DNA of 41,348 nt from assembly GCA_003218395.1 (NCBI GenBank), contig QHNJ01000030.1, positions 1 to 41,348 of the forward strand, read 5' to 3'. The DNA comes from Verrucomicrobiota bacterium (GTDB lineage Bacteria; Verrucomicrobiota; Verrucomicrobiia; Chthoniobacterales; UBA10450). The translations under genes and the position numbers were made by a program. Below, piece after piece: positions 1 to 7,764 of the stretch (positions are counted from its first letter, which is position 1; every line of letters starts with the position of its first letter). Below the pieces are notes generated by a model, which had not been told where the DNA came from, made no database searches, and saw nothing but the letters and a program-made list of their open reading frames with translations.

Positions 1-36
1 GGCGTCTTGAACTGATAAACCTCAACATTAAATCGT

Positions 37-543
37 ATGACTCCACGACTTGTCATCTCCGTATCTGTCGGGTTGGTTTTTGGGCCCGTGCTACCGCCAT
101 TTGCTGCCGGCGAACATCCAAGCCTCCCGCAGCAACCGCAACTGCAACAGTTGCCACGGGGAACAACGACATCTCAGCCGAGCAGCGCCCAGACCATGGA
201 GGTGAGCAAGGCCGATATCTCTGCTGGATTCAAAAAATACATCGACAGCTCCGCCAAGAAATCAGCTGACAAAAAGTTTCATGTGAAGTATCGCGGCAAA
301 GATCTCTCGCTCAATTTGATCAAGGTCCATGACGATCGTCTCTCGAGTCTCGGCGCGGGCAAATACTTCGCCTGTGTCGATATGAAAGGTACCGACGGCA
401 GAATTTACGACATTGATTTCTTCATGACCGTCAGCGCCCGGAACTTGAAGATCACAGAAACTTCCGTTCACAAGATCAACGGCAAACCGCTCTACAACTG
501 GAAAGAAGAACACGGCGTGTGGAGAAAAGTGCGCGTATCGTAA
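37..543 (+). CDS. Small secreted protein of unknown function
   Basis: A 168-residue protein that I do not recognise. The N-terminus has a signal-peptide pattern: basic residue at 4, hydrophobic stretch at about 5-23, and an AAG-type cleavage region near residue 24. A Pro/Gln-rich, low-complexity linker follows (about 27-50), which suggests a flexible tether in the envelope or periplasm. The folded part (about 55-168) is mixed charged and aromatic and ends in a Trp-rich stretch (YNWKEEHGVWRKV) that looks like a small beta-rich domain. No catalytic motif is visible. The gene stands alone upstream of metG and is followed by a repeat-filled spacer. Coding status rests on the signal peptide and sensible composition. 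Confidence 0.6.
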   Translation: MTPRLVISVSVGLVFGPVLPPFAAGEHPSLPQQPQLQQLPRGTTTSQPSSAQTMEVSKADISAGFKKYIDSSAKKSADKKFHVKYRGKDLSLNLIKVHDDRLSSLGAGKYFACVDMKGTDGRIYDIDFFMTVSARNLKITETSVHKINGKPLYNWKEEHGVWRKVRVS

Positions 544-563
544 AAGCGAGCGTGGTCATTAAC

Positions 564-630
564 CGCGGATGACGCAGATTCCGCGGATTTCCTGCCGCCG
601 AATCGATTCCAGTCCGCGTAATCCGCTGTC
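564..630. repeat. Inverted period-9 repeat array in the spacer before metG
   Basis: Three adjacent degenerate 9-mers of the pattern CGCRGATnn lie at 564-572, 573-581 and 582-590. After about 22 bases come two 9-mers in the opposite orientation (613-621 and 622-630, TCCGCnnnn). The spacer can therefore fold as an imperfect hairpin. The same 9-mer family occurs on the minus strand at 40258-40284. The rest of the 137-bp spacer (544-680) shows nothing else. Confidence 0.6.
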
Positions 631-680
631 TAGCGAATAAGCGGGTTGCGCCGCGCTCCCGAGTCCGTCAGTTTGGCGAC

Positions 681-2300
681 GTGCCGAAAACGTTTTTCAT
701 AACTACGGCGATCTACTACACCAATTCACCGCCGCACGTCGGGCACGCTTACGAGAAAGTGCTCGCCGATGTGATCGCGCGCTATCGTCGACTCAAGGGT
801 GAGAAGGTCTTTTTCTTAACTGGCGTCGATCAGCACGGCCAGAAAGTCCAACAATCTGCTGCGAGAGCAGGTGTTCCTCCAGCTGAGTTTGTCAAGGACA
901 TTACGCAAAAGTTTATCGATCTTGGGAAGAAACTCGATGTGCAATATGACGAGTGGGCGGAGACGACGAGCGATCGTCACAAGAAAGTCGTTCAGGGAAT
1001 CTTGCAGCGACTGTTCGACGCAGGCCAAATCTATAAGGACAAACAAGCCGGCTATTATTCAGTTCGCCAGGAACAATTCCTGACTGACAAAGAACGCGGA
1101 CCCGATGGCGAATTTGGTCCCGAGTGGGGACAGGTCGACTTTCGCGAGGAAGAAAACTACTACTTCAAACTAAGTCAGCATAGGGATTGGCTTCTGTCGT
1201 ACCTCGATAATCGCAAGGACGCTGTCATTCCCGGTTTTCGTCAGACAGAATTGCGAAATGCTGTCGAGAAACTGATCGGCGATCTCTGCATCTCGCGTCC
1301 GAAATCGCGGCTCGACTGGGGAATTGAGCTTCCGTTCGACAAAGATTTTGTCACCTATGTGTGGTTCGATGCGCTGACCAACTACATCAGCTTCGCCGAC
1401 TACGATGCCAGTCACTCATCTCTCAACTCTCAATCCTCAACTTTCCGAGATAGGTGGCCTGCGCTGCACATCATCGGTAAAGACATTCTTGTTCCAGCGC
1501 ACGGCATTTACTGGCTGATCATGCTGCACGCCATTGGTTTCCCGGACGAAGCGATGCCGCAATTGCTCGTCCACGGCTGGTGGAATCTCGGCGGCGCAAA
1601 GATGAGCAAGAGCGCGGGGAACATCATCGATCCGTTCATACTCGCTGAGAAATACGGCGCAGACGCGCTCCGATATTATTTGATGAGCGACATCGCTACC
1701 GGCCAGGATGCAGACTTTTCCGAGGAGCGTCTGGTCGAACGCTACAATGTGGATCTCGCTAATGATCTTGGAAACCTCCTGAATCGAGTAATAACGATGA
1801 TCAATCGCTACCGCGATGGAGGACTAAGTTATGTGGAAAAGATCGCTGGTATCCTTCCATTCGCGGTATCAATAGAGCAGCAGATTCGATCGTTTAAAGA
1901 AGAGTTCGAAGGCGGACCGCCACAATATCCAAACATCGAACCATTTCACGTTGAATTGGGCGTTCGTGCGGCTCGTGCAATTAGTCTCCGCTGCAATCGT
2001 TTTGTTGATGACGTTGAACCCTGGAAACTAGCGAAATCAACTTTAAATACAGATGTGCTTCGGCTGAATGCGGCTCTCTACGCTTTAGCTGATACGATTC
2101 GCGTGCTTGCGATTCTGATTTCACCTGTTGTGCCCCAGGCTGCGCATGGAATTTTCGATCAACTGAATTGGAAAATGGAGTTGAGCGGAAAAGAAGAGCG
2201 CTTTTCACTCGCGGATGCAGAGTGGGGGAAATTGCCGGATGGACATGTCGTCGGCAAACCGGTGCCGCTGTTTCCGCGGATTGAGCCGGATCAAATCTAA
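681..2300 (+). CDS. metG: Methionyl-tRNA synthetase
   Basis: Charges tRNA-Met with methionine in the cytoplasm, using ATP. A class I synthetase of 539 residues: the HIGH-type motif reads H19-V-G-H22, and KMSKS is at 307-311 in the context GGAKMSKSAGN. An anticodon-binding helical domain follows (about 350-510). The connective region around residues 125-165 has no cysteines, so this is a MetRS without the zinc knuckle. It also lacks the C-terminal tRNA-binding (EMAP/Trbp111-like) extension. The start is GTG at 681, fitting the conserved N-terminus (PKTFFITTAIYYTNSPPHVGH). Residues about 244-254 (SHSSLNSQSST) are encoded by a heptanucleotide tandem repeat and look like an extra loop. The TAA stop is also the start of a period-9 repeat array. 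It converges with folC. Confidence 0.97.
   Translation: MPKTFFITTAIYYTNSPPHVGHAYEKVLADVIARYRRLKGEKVFFLTGVDQHGQKVQQSAARAGVPPAEFVKDITQKFIDLGKKLDVQYDEWAETTSDRHKKVVQGILQRLFDAGQIYKDKQAGYYSVRQEQFLTDKERGPDGEFGPEWGQVDFREEENYYFKLSQHRDWLLSYLDNRKDAVIPGFRQTELRNAVEKLIGDLCISRPKSRLDWGIELPFDKDFVTYVWFDALTNYISFADYDASHSSLNSQSSTFRDRWPALHIIGKDILVPAHGIYWLIMLHAIGFPDEAMPQLLVHGWWNLGGAKMSKSAGNIIDPFILAEKYGADALRYYLMSDIATGQDADFSEERLVERYNVDLANDLGNLLNRVITMINRYRDGGLSYVEKIAGILPFAVSIEQQIRSFKEEFEGGPPQYPNIEPFHVELGVRAARAISLRCNRFVDDVEPWKLAKSTLNTDVLRLNAALYALADTIRVLAILISPVVPQAAHGIFDQLNWKMELSGKEERFSLADAEWGKLPDGHVVGKPVPLFPRIEPDQI
1420..1440 (+). repeat. In-frame heptamer tandem repeat inside metG
   Basis: Three consecutive 7-mers: CTCTCAA, CTCTCAA, TCCTCAA (21 bp, so frame-neutral). 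They encode part of a Ser/Asn/Gln-rich loop between the conserved MetRS stretches ALTNYISF and DRWPALHIIGKD, where most homologues have a short turn. Confidence 0.6.
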
Positions 2301-2372
2301 CCACGTAGAGCACGGAGGAACACGAAGCCGGAAGTTCTTCTTGCTCTTCGCGAGCTTCGTGTTCTTCGTGTG
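2298..2372. repeat. Inverted period-9 arrays between metG and folC, possible bidirectional terminator
   Basis: The element begins with the TAA stop of metG and runs as degenerate 9-mers with a CACG core (302-310, 311-319, 320-328 after 2000). It then returns as 9-mers with a CTTCGnGnn core at 2346-2354, 2355-2363 and 2364-2372. The inner arms contain a perfect 11-bp inverted repeat, 2318-2328 with 2354-2364 (GAACACGAAGC), and a 25-nt loop. It lies between two convergent stop codons, so it could act as a terminator for both, but no strong T-tract follows on either strand. Confidence 0.6.
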
Positions 2373-2382
2373 AAACGCTAGA

Positions 2383-3645
2383 TTACTGGGCGCATTCTTC
2401 GAACGCGGCGGGCTCGCCGCGCAGGTGGGCGAGGACTTCACCCGCGAAATGAAGTGAGCCCGTAATCAGAATTGGATTTGGTTTTGAGCGCGCGAACGCC
2501 AGTGCTTCGCCGATCGATTCCGTGATGGAGTAGGGGAGTGATGGAGTAATGGTAGACAATACCTTTGCCAGCTCGTCCGGCGGAGCAGCGCGCTCACTGC
2601 GGATTTTCGGCAGGAAGACGTAATCGCTGATCGGCGCGAGCGCCTCGCATATTCCGCGCAAATCCTTATCCGAAAAAATTGCCAAAATGAGCATGGCTCG
2701 CTGATCACCAAAAGTCTCTCGCCATGTTTGCGCGAGAACATATGCCGCAGCCGGGTTATGTGCGCCGTCAATCACAATGCGATCATTCCAGTGTTGGAAA
2801 CGGGCAGGCCAATCAACTGACGCAAGTCCACGTGCAATCGACGAATCGTTGATGTCGATGTTGGCGACGCGCAGCGCAGCGATCGCAAGAGCCGCATTTT
2901 GCTTTTGATAAGATCCCGCGAGAGCGATCGGCGTCTTGTCATAAGACGCAGTCACGAACTCGATTGGCGCTTCACATTCCGCAGCTCGCCCACGGATCAT
3001 TTCTTCCGCTTCCGGTCTCTGCGGAGCGCAAATAACCGGAACCTTCGGCTTCATAATCCCAGCTTTTTCGGTCGCGATTTCTCGAAGCGACCGGCCCAGC
3101 CATTTTTCGTGATCGAAATCGATCGACGTAATAACCGAGACATCTGATTGGACGGCGTTCGTCGCATCGAGTCGGCCACCCATGCCGGTCTCCAGGACGA
3201 CGATGTCGATCTTTTCTTCCGAAAAATATTTCAGAGCAAGCGCGGTAATGATTTCAAAAAACGTCGGATGAGGGTTCCAATCGGCAACGAGACCGCGAAT
3301 TGCCGTCAGGCCATTTGCGACCGCGTCTTGCGAAATCATTTCGCCATTGACGGAAATACGTTCGCGAAACGTGACGAGGTGAGGGGATGTGAATAGACCG
3401 GTGCGACGTCCGTGTTCGCGCAGAATCGAATCGATCATGGCACAAACCGAACCTTTGCCATTCGTCCCAGCGACGTGAATTACTCGGCTTCCCCGAAGGT
3501 CGATATGTAGCTCAGCGATAAGTCGCCGAATATTTTCCAGGCCAAGCTTGATCCCGAAGCGCTGAAGGCCATAGAGCCAGGCGAGCGCCTCTTTGTATGG
3601 TAGAGGAGGTCGCGGCATTTCCCGCCTTGGCGGGACCACGTTCAC
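2383..3645 (-). CDS. folC: Bifunctional folylpolyglutamate / dihydrofolate synthase
   Basis: Adds glutamate to dihydropteroate and to reduced folates, ATP-dependently, in the cytoplasm. The 420-residue protein has the Mur-ligase-like P-loop (HVAGTNGKGSVCAMI, about residues 57-71) and the family signature TGLFTSPHLVTFRERI just after it. A DGAHNP motif marks the start of the C-terminal domain. The start is GTG at 3645, overlapping the accD stop in a GTGA arrangement; an ATG nine codons later is an alternative. Translational coupling to accD is likely. An octamer repeat at 2524-2547 encodes residues around 367-374 (ITPSLPYSITES). Last gene of the minus-strand CPBP-comF-accD-folC cluster. The accD-folC pairing is common in bacteria. 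Confidence 0.96.
   Translation of the reverse strand: MNVVPPRREMPRPPLPYKEALAWLYGLQRFGIKLGLENIRRLIAELHIDLRGSRVIHVAGTNGKGSVCAMIDSILREHGRRTGLFTSPHLVTFRERISVNGEMISQDAVANGLTAIRGLVADWNPHPTFFEIITALALKYFSEEKIDIVVLETGMGGRLDATNAVQSDVSVITSIDFDHEKWLGRSLREIATEKAGIMKPKVPVICAPQRPEAEEMIRGRAAECEAPIEFVTASYDKTPIALAGSYQKQNAALAIAALRVANIDINDSSIARGLASVDWPARFQHWNDRIVIDGAHNPAAAYVLAQTWRETFGDQRAMLILAIFSDKDLRGICEALAPISDYVFLPKIRSERAAPPDELAKVLSTITPSLPYSITESIGEALAFARSKPNPILITGSLHFAGEVLAHLRGEPAAFEECAQ
2524..2547. repeat. In-frame octamer repeat inside folC
   Basis: Three 8-mers with the core nnnGGAGT on the plus strand (GATGGAGT, AGGGGAGT, GATGGAGT; 24 bp, frame-neutral) lie inside the folC coding sequence. They fall in a variable stretch of the C-terminal domain, just before the conserved end of the protein (PILITGSLHFAGEVL). 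Confidence 0.45.
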
Positions 3646-4487
3646 GGCGCGACGGCGAAGTAGCTGAGCAATCGACTGATCTGCTCGCGCATTTTTTTGC
3701 GGTGCACGATCATGTCGATCAAACCGTGTTCCTGAAGAAACTCGGCGGTCTGAAATCGTTCCGGCAAATCCTGATGCGTAGTTTCTTTGATTACGCGGGG
3801 CCCAGCGAAGCCGATCATGCTCTTCGGTTCAGCGATAATGACATCGCCTAACGAAGCGAAACTGGCCATGACGCCAGCAGTAGTGGGATTTGTCAGAACA
3901 GAAATGTACGGAAGCCGCTGTTCGGCATGATGCGCGAGCGCCCCCGCCGTTTTGGCCATTTGCATCAAGCTCAACATTCCTTCATACATGCGCGCGCCGC
4001 CGGAAGCGGCGACGATGATGACAGGCGAGTGTTCGGCAGTTCCATATTCAATCGTGCGCGTAATTCTCTCACCAACAACCGAGCCCATCGTCGCCGCAAG
4101 GAAGCCGAAATCCATGACTGCGATGGCGACCTTATAGCCGTCAAGGATTCCGTATCCGCTGATCACAGCATCGAGGAGATTGGTGCTTTCCCGGTATTTT
4201 TTGAGCCGATCTTTGTAGCTGGCCATTCCTTGAAAGCGCAAAATGTCGACCGATCGCAGGTCGGCATCCATTTCTACGAAAGTGTCCGGATCGAGCAGAT
4301 TCTCGATCCGCTCCTTGGCCGATTGGGCAAAGTGATAATCGCAGCGCGGACAAACGCGCTGATTTTGCGCAAGCTCGATCTCCGGCACCACTTCCGAACA
4401 GCCAGGACATTTCTGAAAAAGGCCCTGCGGAATTTCGCGTTTCTTGCGATTTTGCGCTTTGATTGCTGGTTTTTTGAAGATGGCCAT
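3642..4487 (-). CDS. accD: Acetyl-CoA carboxylase carboxyltransferase subunit beta
   Basis: Transfers the carboxyl group from carboxybiotin to acetyl-CoA, making malonyl-CoA for fatty acid synthesis; works as an alpha2-beta2 complex with AccA. The 281-residue protein starts with a zinc ribbon (C27, C30, C46, C49). The crotonase-like carboxyltransferase core follows, with the oxyanion-hole region VVAASGGARMYEGMLSLMQMAKT and later TTAGVMASFASLGD. An upstream in-frame start at 4559 would add 24 atypical residues and run into comF; the ATG at 4487 gives the usual N-terminus (MAIFKKP). It starts 5 bp after the comF stop and overlaps folC by 4 bp. accA is not in the window. Confidence 0.96.
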   Translation of the reverse strand: MAIFKKPAIKAQNRKKREIPQGLFQKCPGCSEVVPEIELAQNQRVCPRCDYHFAQSAKERIENLLDPDTFVEMDADLRSVDILRFQGMASYKDRLKKYRESTNLLDAVISGYGILDGYKVAIAVMDFGFLAATMGSVVGERITRTIEYGTAEHSPVIIVAASGGARMYEGMLSLMQMAKTAGALAHHAEQRLPYISVLTNPTTAGVMASFASLGDVIIAEPKSMIGFAGPRVIKETTHQDLPERFQTAEFLQEHGLIDMIVHRKKMREQISRLLSYFAVAP

Positions 4488-4492
4488 GGAAA

Positions 4493-5221
4493 TTACGCGC
4501 GCGCGGCCGTGACCGCATGAACGGAGATTGCGCCCGCGCGCTTCAAAACACGGGCGCACTCACTCAGTGTGGAACCGGTTGTCAGGACGTCATCGATCAA
4601 CAACACGCGTAATCTTCGCACGTCAGCGTTTTTTCGTAAACGAAACGCCTTATGCAAATTTTCCATGCGTTCAGCGCGGTCGAGGGAAGTTTGTGTCGTC
4701 GTGTACCGAATGCGCTCGAGCGCCGGTTTGGATTGAATTGATATCTCTGCACTAAGCAATTCTGCGAGCAAACTCGCCTGATTAAAACCTCGCTCTCGTT
4801 GGCGAGTTGGATGTAATGGCACAGGAATAATAATGTCGAAGCGACGGTTGCTCAGCCGTTCGTCATCCAAGGCGGCATAGAGCCAGCGTGCTACGAGATG
4901 ACGCAGGTAAATCTGACGCCCGTACTTAAAGGTGTGAATGATCTGGCGGACGATCCCGCGACTGCGATAGGCGGCGACGGCCGTATCGAAATAAATGGTG
5001 CGGTGGGCACAGTTGGCGCATGTAAACGTGCCCGTGATTGCGCCTTCAAATGGTTCGGAGCACTTCTGGCAAAACGGCGCGATCACGCGGGCGGTCTTTG
5101 CTTCGCACTGATCGCAAAGATATTCACTGGCTCGGACATTTGCGCCGCAGATGGTGCAAACCGGTGGATAGAGAAGCGATGCGATCGCACCTATTCCATC
5201 AAGCTTTGGGAGCGCGACCAT
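4493..5221 (-). CDS. comF: ComF-family amidophosphoribosyltransferase-like protein
   Basis: A 242-residue ComF-type protein. The N-terminus carries paired CxxC motifs (C22/C25, C36/C39, C51/C54, C68/C71), fitting zinc ribbons. The C-terminal two thirds is a phosphoribosyltransferase fold with IIIPVPLHPTRQRERGFNQA and the PRPP loop VLLIDDVLTTGSTL (about 206-219). Family members support DNA uptake during natural transformation, although the biochemical reaction is unsettled. The start codon lies inside the end of the upstream CPBP gene (23-bp overlap), so the genes are probably translated together. Confidence 0.93.
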   Translation of the reverse strand: MVALPKLDGIGAIASLLYPPVCTICGANVRASEYLCDQCEAKTARVIAPFCQKCSEPFEGAITGTFTCANCAHRTIYFDTAVAAYRSRGIVRQIIHTFKYGRQIYLRHLVARWLYAALDDERLSNRRFDIIIPVPLHPTRQRERGFNQASLLAELLSAEISIQSKPALERIRYTTTQTSLDRAERMENLHKAFRLRKNADVRRLRVLLIDDVLTTGSTLSECARVLKRAGAISVHAVTAARA

Positions 5222-6080
5222 ATTTCAACCAGGCTCGCATTATTACCCACGTCAAGCCGGTCACGCCAAGCGGCACAATGCCCACGAGCAGATTTTCTCC
5301 CAACCACGGGAGAGCAAGAGTCTCTTGCCTGGCCACCCGATTGAACGTGCCGCTGGCAAAAATCCAGCCGACATGCAGACCAATTGGCAGCCATAACGAG
5401 CGAGTCAACACGCGCGCATGGGCGAGAATCCAACCGATTAGAAATAATGTTGCGAATGCCGAGACCAACATCGTCGCATTGCTAAACTGGCCAAATGAAT
5501 GGGCAATGGAATTCAAGCCGGAGGCCCATGTCACGATTGTGGATGTGCGCTCTGGTGCCTTTAGAAAATGGATAACGGAAAAGATGGCCGATGTCGCAAA
5601 GATCGACATGTACTGCCGTCCAGTTTTTAACAGAACGCCAAGGACGATCCCTCGAAAAAAAGCTTCTTCGATAAGCGGAACAGCTATTGCAGCCCCGAGC
5701 ATCTTGCTAAATCGAACCCAGGCAAAGCTGTGTCGAAACGCGTACACATCGAACGCGATAAGCAAAGCACCGCAGCAGAGCAGGGGAATCGCCGAGAGAA
5801 GGATTCCCGCAAAAACATCGCGGCTCCAGCGGGGATTCGGCGCAAGACCCAAATCAACCATGCTTCGCACATTGCTAACTCGAAGAAACGGCCAAAGTAG
5901 TACCGCAGCAGCGATCAGGATTGCGCGATGAAAAAATGTTTCGAAATCGAATTTTGCCAGGAAAGGAAACAAGCCCCGCGCTACAAGCGATTGGCCGGCC
6001 CAAAACAGAAATGGAGCGAGGAGCGCTCCAATGAGAATGGTCGCGGCAAAATAGGCCGCCAGTCTAGCTGCGTCTTTCAA
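5199..6080 (-). CDS. CPBP-family intramembrane glutamic protease
   Basis: A 293-residue polytopic membrane protein with about eight hydrophobic segments. It has the CPBP (Rce1/Abi) motifs: E138-E139-x3-R143 (EEAFFRG), the FxxxH motif ending at H171 (FSVIH) and a third His, H236, in LHVGWIFASG. In known members these residues line the catalytic site of a membrane-embedded protease. The substrate cannot be read from sequence. The start appears to be TTG at 6080; I see no ATG that keeps the first transmembrane helix. First gene of the minus-strand cluster, with only 26 bp separating it from the divergent small gene at 6107. Confidence 0.85.
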   Translation of the reverse strand: MKDAARLAAYFAATILIGALLAPFLFWAGQSLVARGLFPFLAKFDFETFFHRAILIAAAVLLWPFLRVSNVRSMVDLGLAPNPRWSRDVFAGILLSAIPLLCCGALLIAFDVYAFRHSFAWVRFSKMLGAAIAVPLIEEAFFRGIVLGVLLKTGRQYMSIFATSAIFSVIHFLKAPERTSTIVTWASGLNSIAHSFGQFSNATMLVSAFATLFLIGWILAHARVLTRSLWLPIGLHVGWIFASGTFNRVARQETLALPWLGENLLVGIVPLGVTGLTWVIMRAWLKYGRAPKA

Positions 6081-6106
6081 GCCTGCTAATGTAAGGTTTT
6101 ACAGCA

Positions 6107-6367
6107 ATGCCGAGTCAACACATATGGACGGAGAAAGATCGACACGGGGAAAAGCGCGAAGTGCGCGCCACGAAATTCGGCGGCGTGTGGCGTTTCCAAT
6201 CGAAAATCGCTGGTGAAACTAAATGGACCTACTACGATTTTCCACTTCTCCAGGATTTGCTCAGCTTGAAGGGGATCGTTGTCCGAAAATATCAGCGACG
6301 ACGCGCGTCAATCGAAGATGTTGCCTCGATAGACAAATTAATTGAGGAGCAAAGCAGCAATGAGTGA
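6107..6367 (+). CDS. Small conserved-looking protein of unknown function
   Basis: An 86-residue, strongly charged, aromatic-rich soluble protein with no signal peptide. The pattern EKREVRATKFGGVWRFQSK followed by TYYDFPLLQDLLSLKGIVVRKYQRRRAS looks like a small alpha/beta domain, possibly nucleic-acid or protein binding given its many Arg/Lys. I cannot assign a family. It is divergent from the CPBP gene and lies 65 bp upstream of bioA, so it may be the first gene of the bioA-tlyA-nadK unit. Confidence 0.6.
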   Translation: MPSQHIWTEKDRHGEKREVRATKFGGVWRFQSKIAGETKWTYYDFPLLQDLLSLKGIVVRKYQRRRASIEDVASIDKLIEEQSSNE

Positions 6368-6432
6368 CCGGTCTTCGCGAAGCTTGGCGCAGTATTTCTG
6401 CATGAGAAAATTAATCCAAGTTCGAAGCGTTC

Positions 6433-7764
6433 ATGACTAAGTGGAAGACCGAAGCACTGATCGACTGGGACAAGCGGTTCGCTTGGCATCCGTTCACCGA
6501 TATGCGTGAATGGTGTGCTCCTGAGAATGAGCCGCTGGTTTTGGTCGAGGGGCGCGGTGCTTTGCTGCGTGACAGCCGGGGCCGCGAATACATCGACGGC
6601 AATTCATCGATCTGGACGAACATCCACGGCCATAACCATCCGCACATCAATGCAGCAATCCGACGGCAACTTGATCGTGTAGCGCACACTTCATTTCTCG
6701 GCTTCACCAACCCCGCTGCGATCGAACTCGCGTGTGCGATCGTCGATTTTTTCCCGAAGGACTCATTGAGCAGAGTCTTTTTCTCCGACGATGGTTCGAC
6801 CGGAATCGAGGTCGCCTTAAGGATCGCCGATCAGTATTGGCGGCTCCGACATTCGAGAAAGCATCAGTTCATCGCTTTCAAGAGTGGTTATCACGGTGAT
6901 ACGGCAGGCGCGGCGAGCTTGGGAGCAGCAGCCATGTTTCAAATTGGGCCTTCGCACTGGAATTTCCCAGCCATTCAGGTGCCAGGCGTGAAGGCGCTGG
7001 AGGCCATTTCACCAGCCGAGGTAGGAAAGATTGCAGCCGTGGTGATCGAGCCGCTGATTCAGGGAGCGGCCGGGATGCGCCTTTGGCCGGCCGGCACCTT
7101 GCGGGCTGTTCGGGAGTGGTGCGATCGCACCGATACGCTGCTTATTGCCGACGAGGTCATGACCGGTTTTGGGAGAACTGGTCGGATGTTTGCTATTGAA
7201 CACGAAGAAGTAGTTCCAGATATAATTGTTCTAGCTAAAGGCTTGAGTGGTGGGTATCTTCCGATTGCTATTACTTTAGTATCGGAAAAAATATTTTCAT
7301 TTTTCGATGGGTCGGTTGCCGACCGTAAAGCGCTTGCATACGGGCATAGCTATACCGGAAACGCGCTTGGATGCGCTGCGGCCAAAGCCAGCCTCGAGGT
7401 TTTTGAAAACGAGCGGGTCTTGGAAGCTTTACAGCCCAAAATCCGGCATTTAACGGGGAGGCTCAGCAAACTGGCGGAGCTTCCTGGCGTGCTCGAAGTG
7501 CGGCAGTGCGGGTTTATTGCGGGAATAGAGATCGAAGAGGCGCCACAGCAGAGGATGCCAAGTTTTGCCGCAGAGGTCTGCATGGAGGCTCGGCGGAACG
7601 GACTCCTCACAAGACCGGTCAGGAACGTCATCGTGTTGATGCCGCCACTGTGCACGACCGCTGCTCAGTTAACGCAAGCTGTAGAAGCGCTTAGCGCGTC
7701 AATCATGGGAGTCGGGCGCCGCAGGTCAGCCAGGGCGAAAAATGTCGAAAAGGTTACGACTTGA
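6433..7764 (+). CDS. bioA: Adenosylmethionine-8-amino-7-oxononanoate aminotransferase
   Basis: Converts 7-keto-8-aminopelargonate to 7,8-diaminopelargonate in biotin synthesis, with S-adenosylmethionine as amino donor and PLP as cofactor. A class III aminotransferase of 443 residues. It has the BioA-typical N-terminal W-H-P-F-T motif (about 18-22), GHNHPHI, FFSDDGSTGIEVALR, the DEVMTGFGRTG stretch and the PLP lysine K269 in LAKGLSGGYLP. The last 20 or so residues are Arg-rich and overlap tlyA by 23 bp. The other biotin genes are absent here. The stretch at 7215-7310 is locally AT-richer than its surroundings but stays in frame and conserved. Confidence 0.95.
   Translation: MTKWKTEALIDWDKRFAWHPFTDMREWCAPENEPLVLVEGRGALLRDSRGREYIDGNSSIWTNIHGHNHPHINAAIRRQLDRVAHTSFLGFTNPAAIELACAIVDFFPKDSLSRVFFSDDGSTGIEVALRIADQYWRLRHSRKHQFIAFKSGYHGDTAGAASLGAAAMFQIGPSHWNFPAIQVPGVKALEAISPAEVGKIAAVVIEPLIQGAAGMRLWPAGTLRAVREWCDRTDTLLIADEVMTGFGRTGRMFAIEHEEVVPDIIVLAKGLSGGYLPIAITLVSEKIFSFFDGSVADRKALAYGHSYTGNALGCAAAKASLEVFENERVLEALQPKIRHLTGRLSKLAELPGVLEVRQCGFIAGIEIEEAPQQRMPSFAAEVCMEARRNGLLTRPVRNVIVLMPPLCTTAAQLTQAVEALSASIMGVGRRRSARAKNVEKVTT

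Noticed and set aside
3927-4520. 197-codon plus-strand frame
   Set aside because: Antisense to accD, whose catalytic and zinc motifs are intact.
5038-5931. 297-codon plus-strand frame
   Set aside because: Antisense to the CPBP protease and comF; Arg-rich composition without any motif, while the minus-strand genes have clear family signatures.
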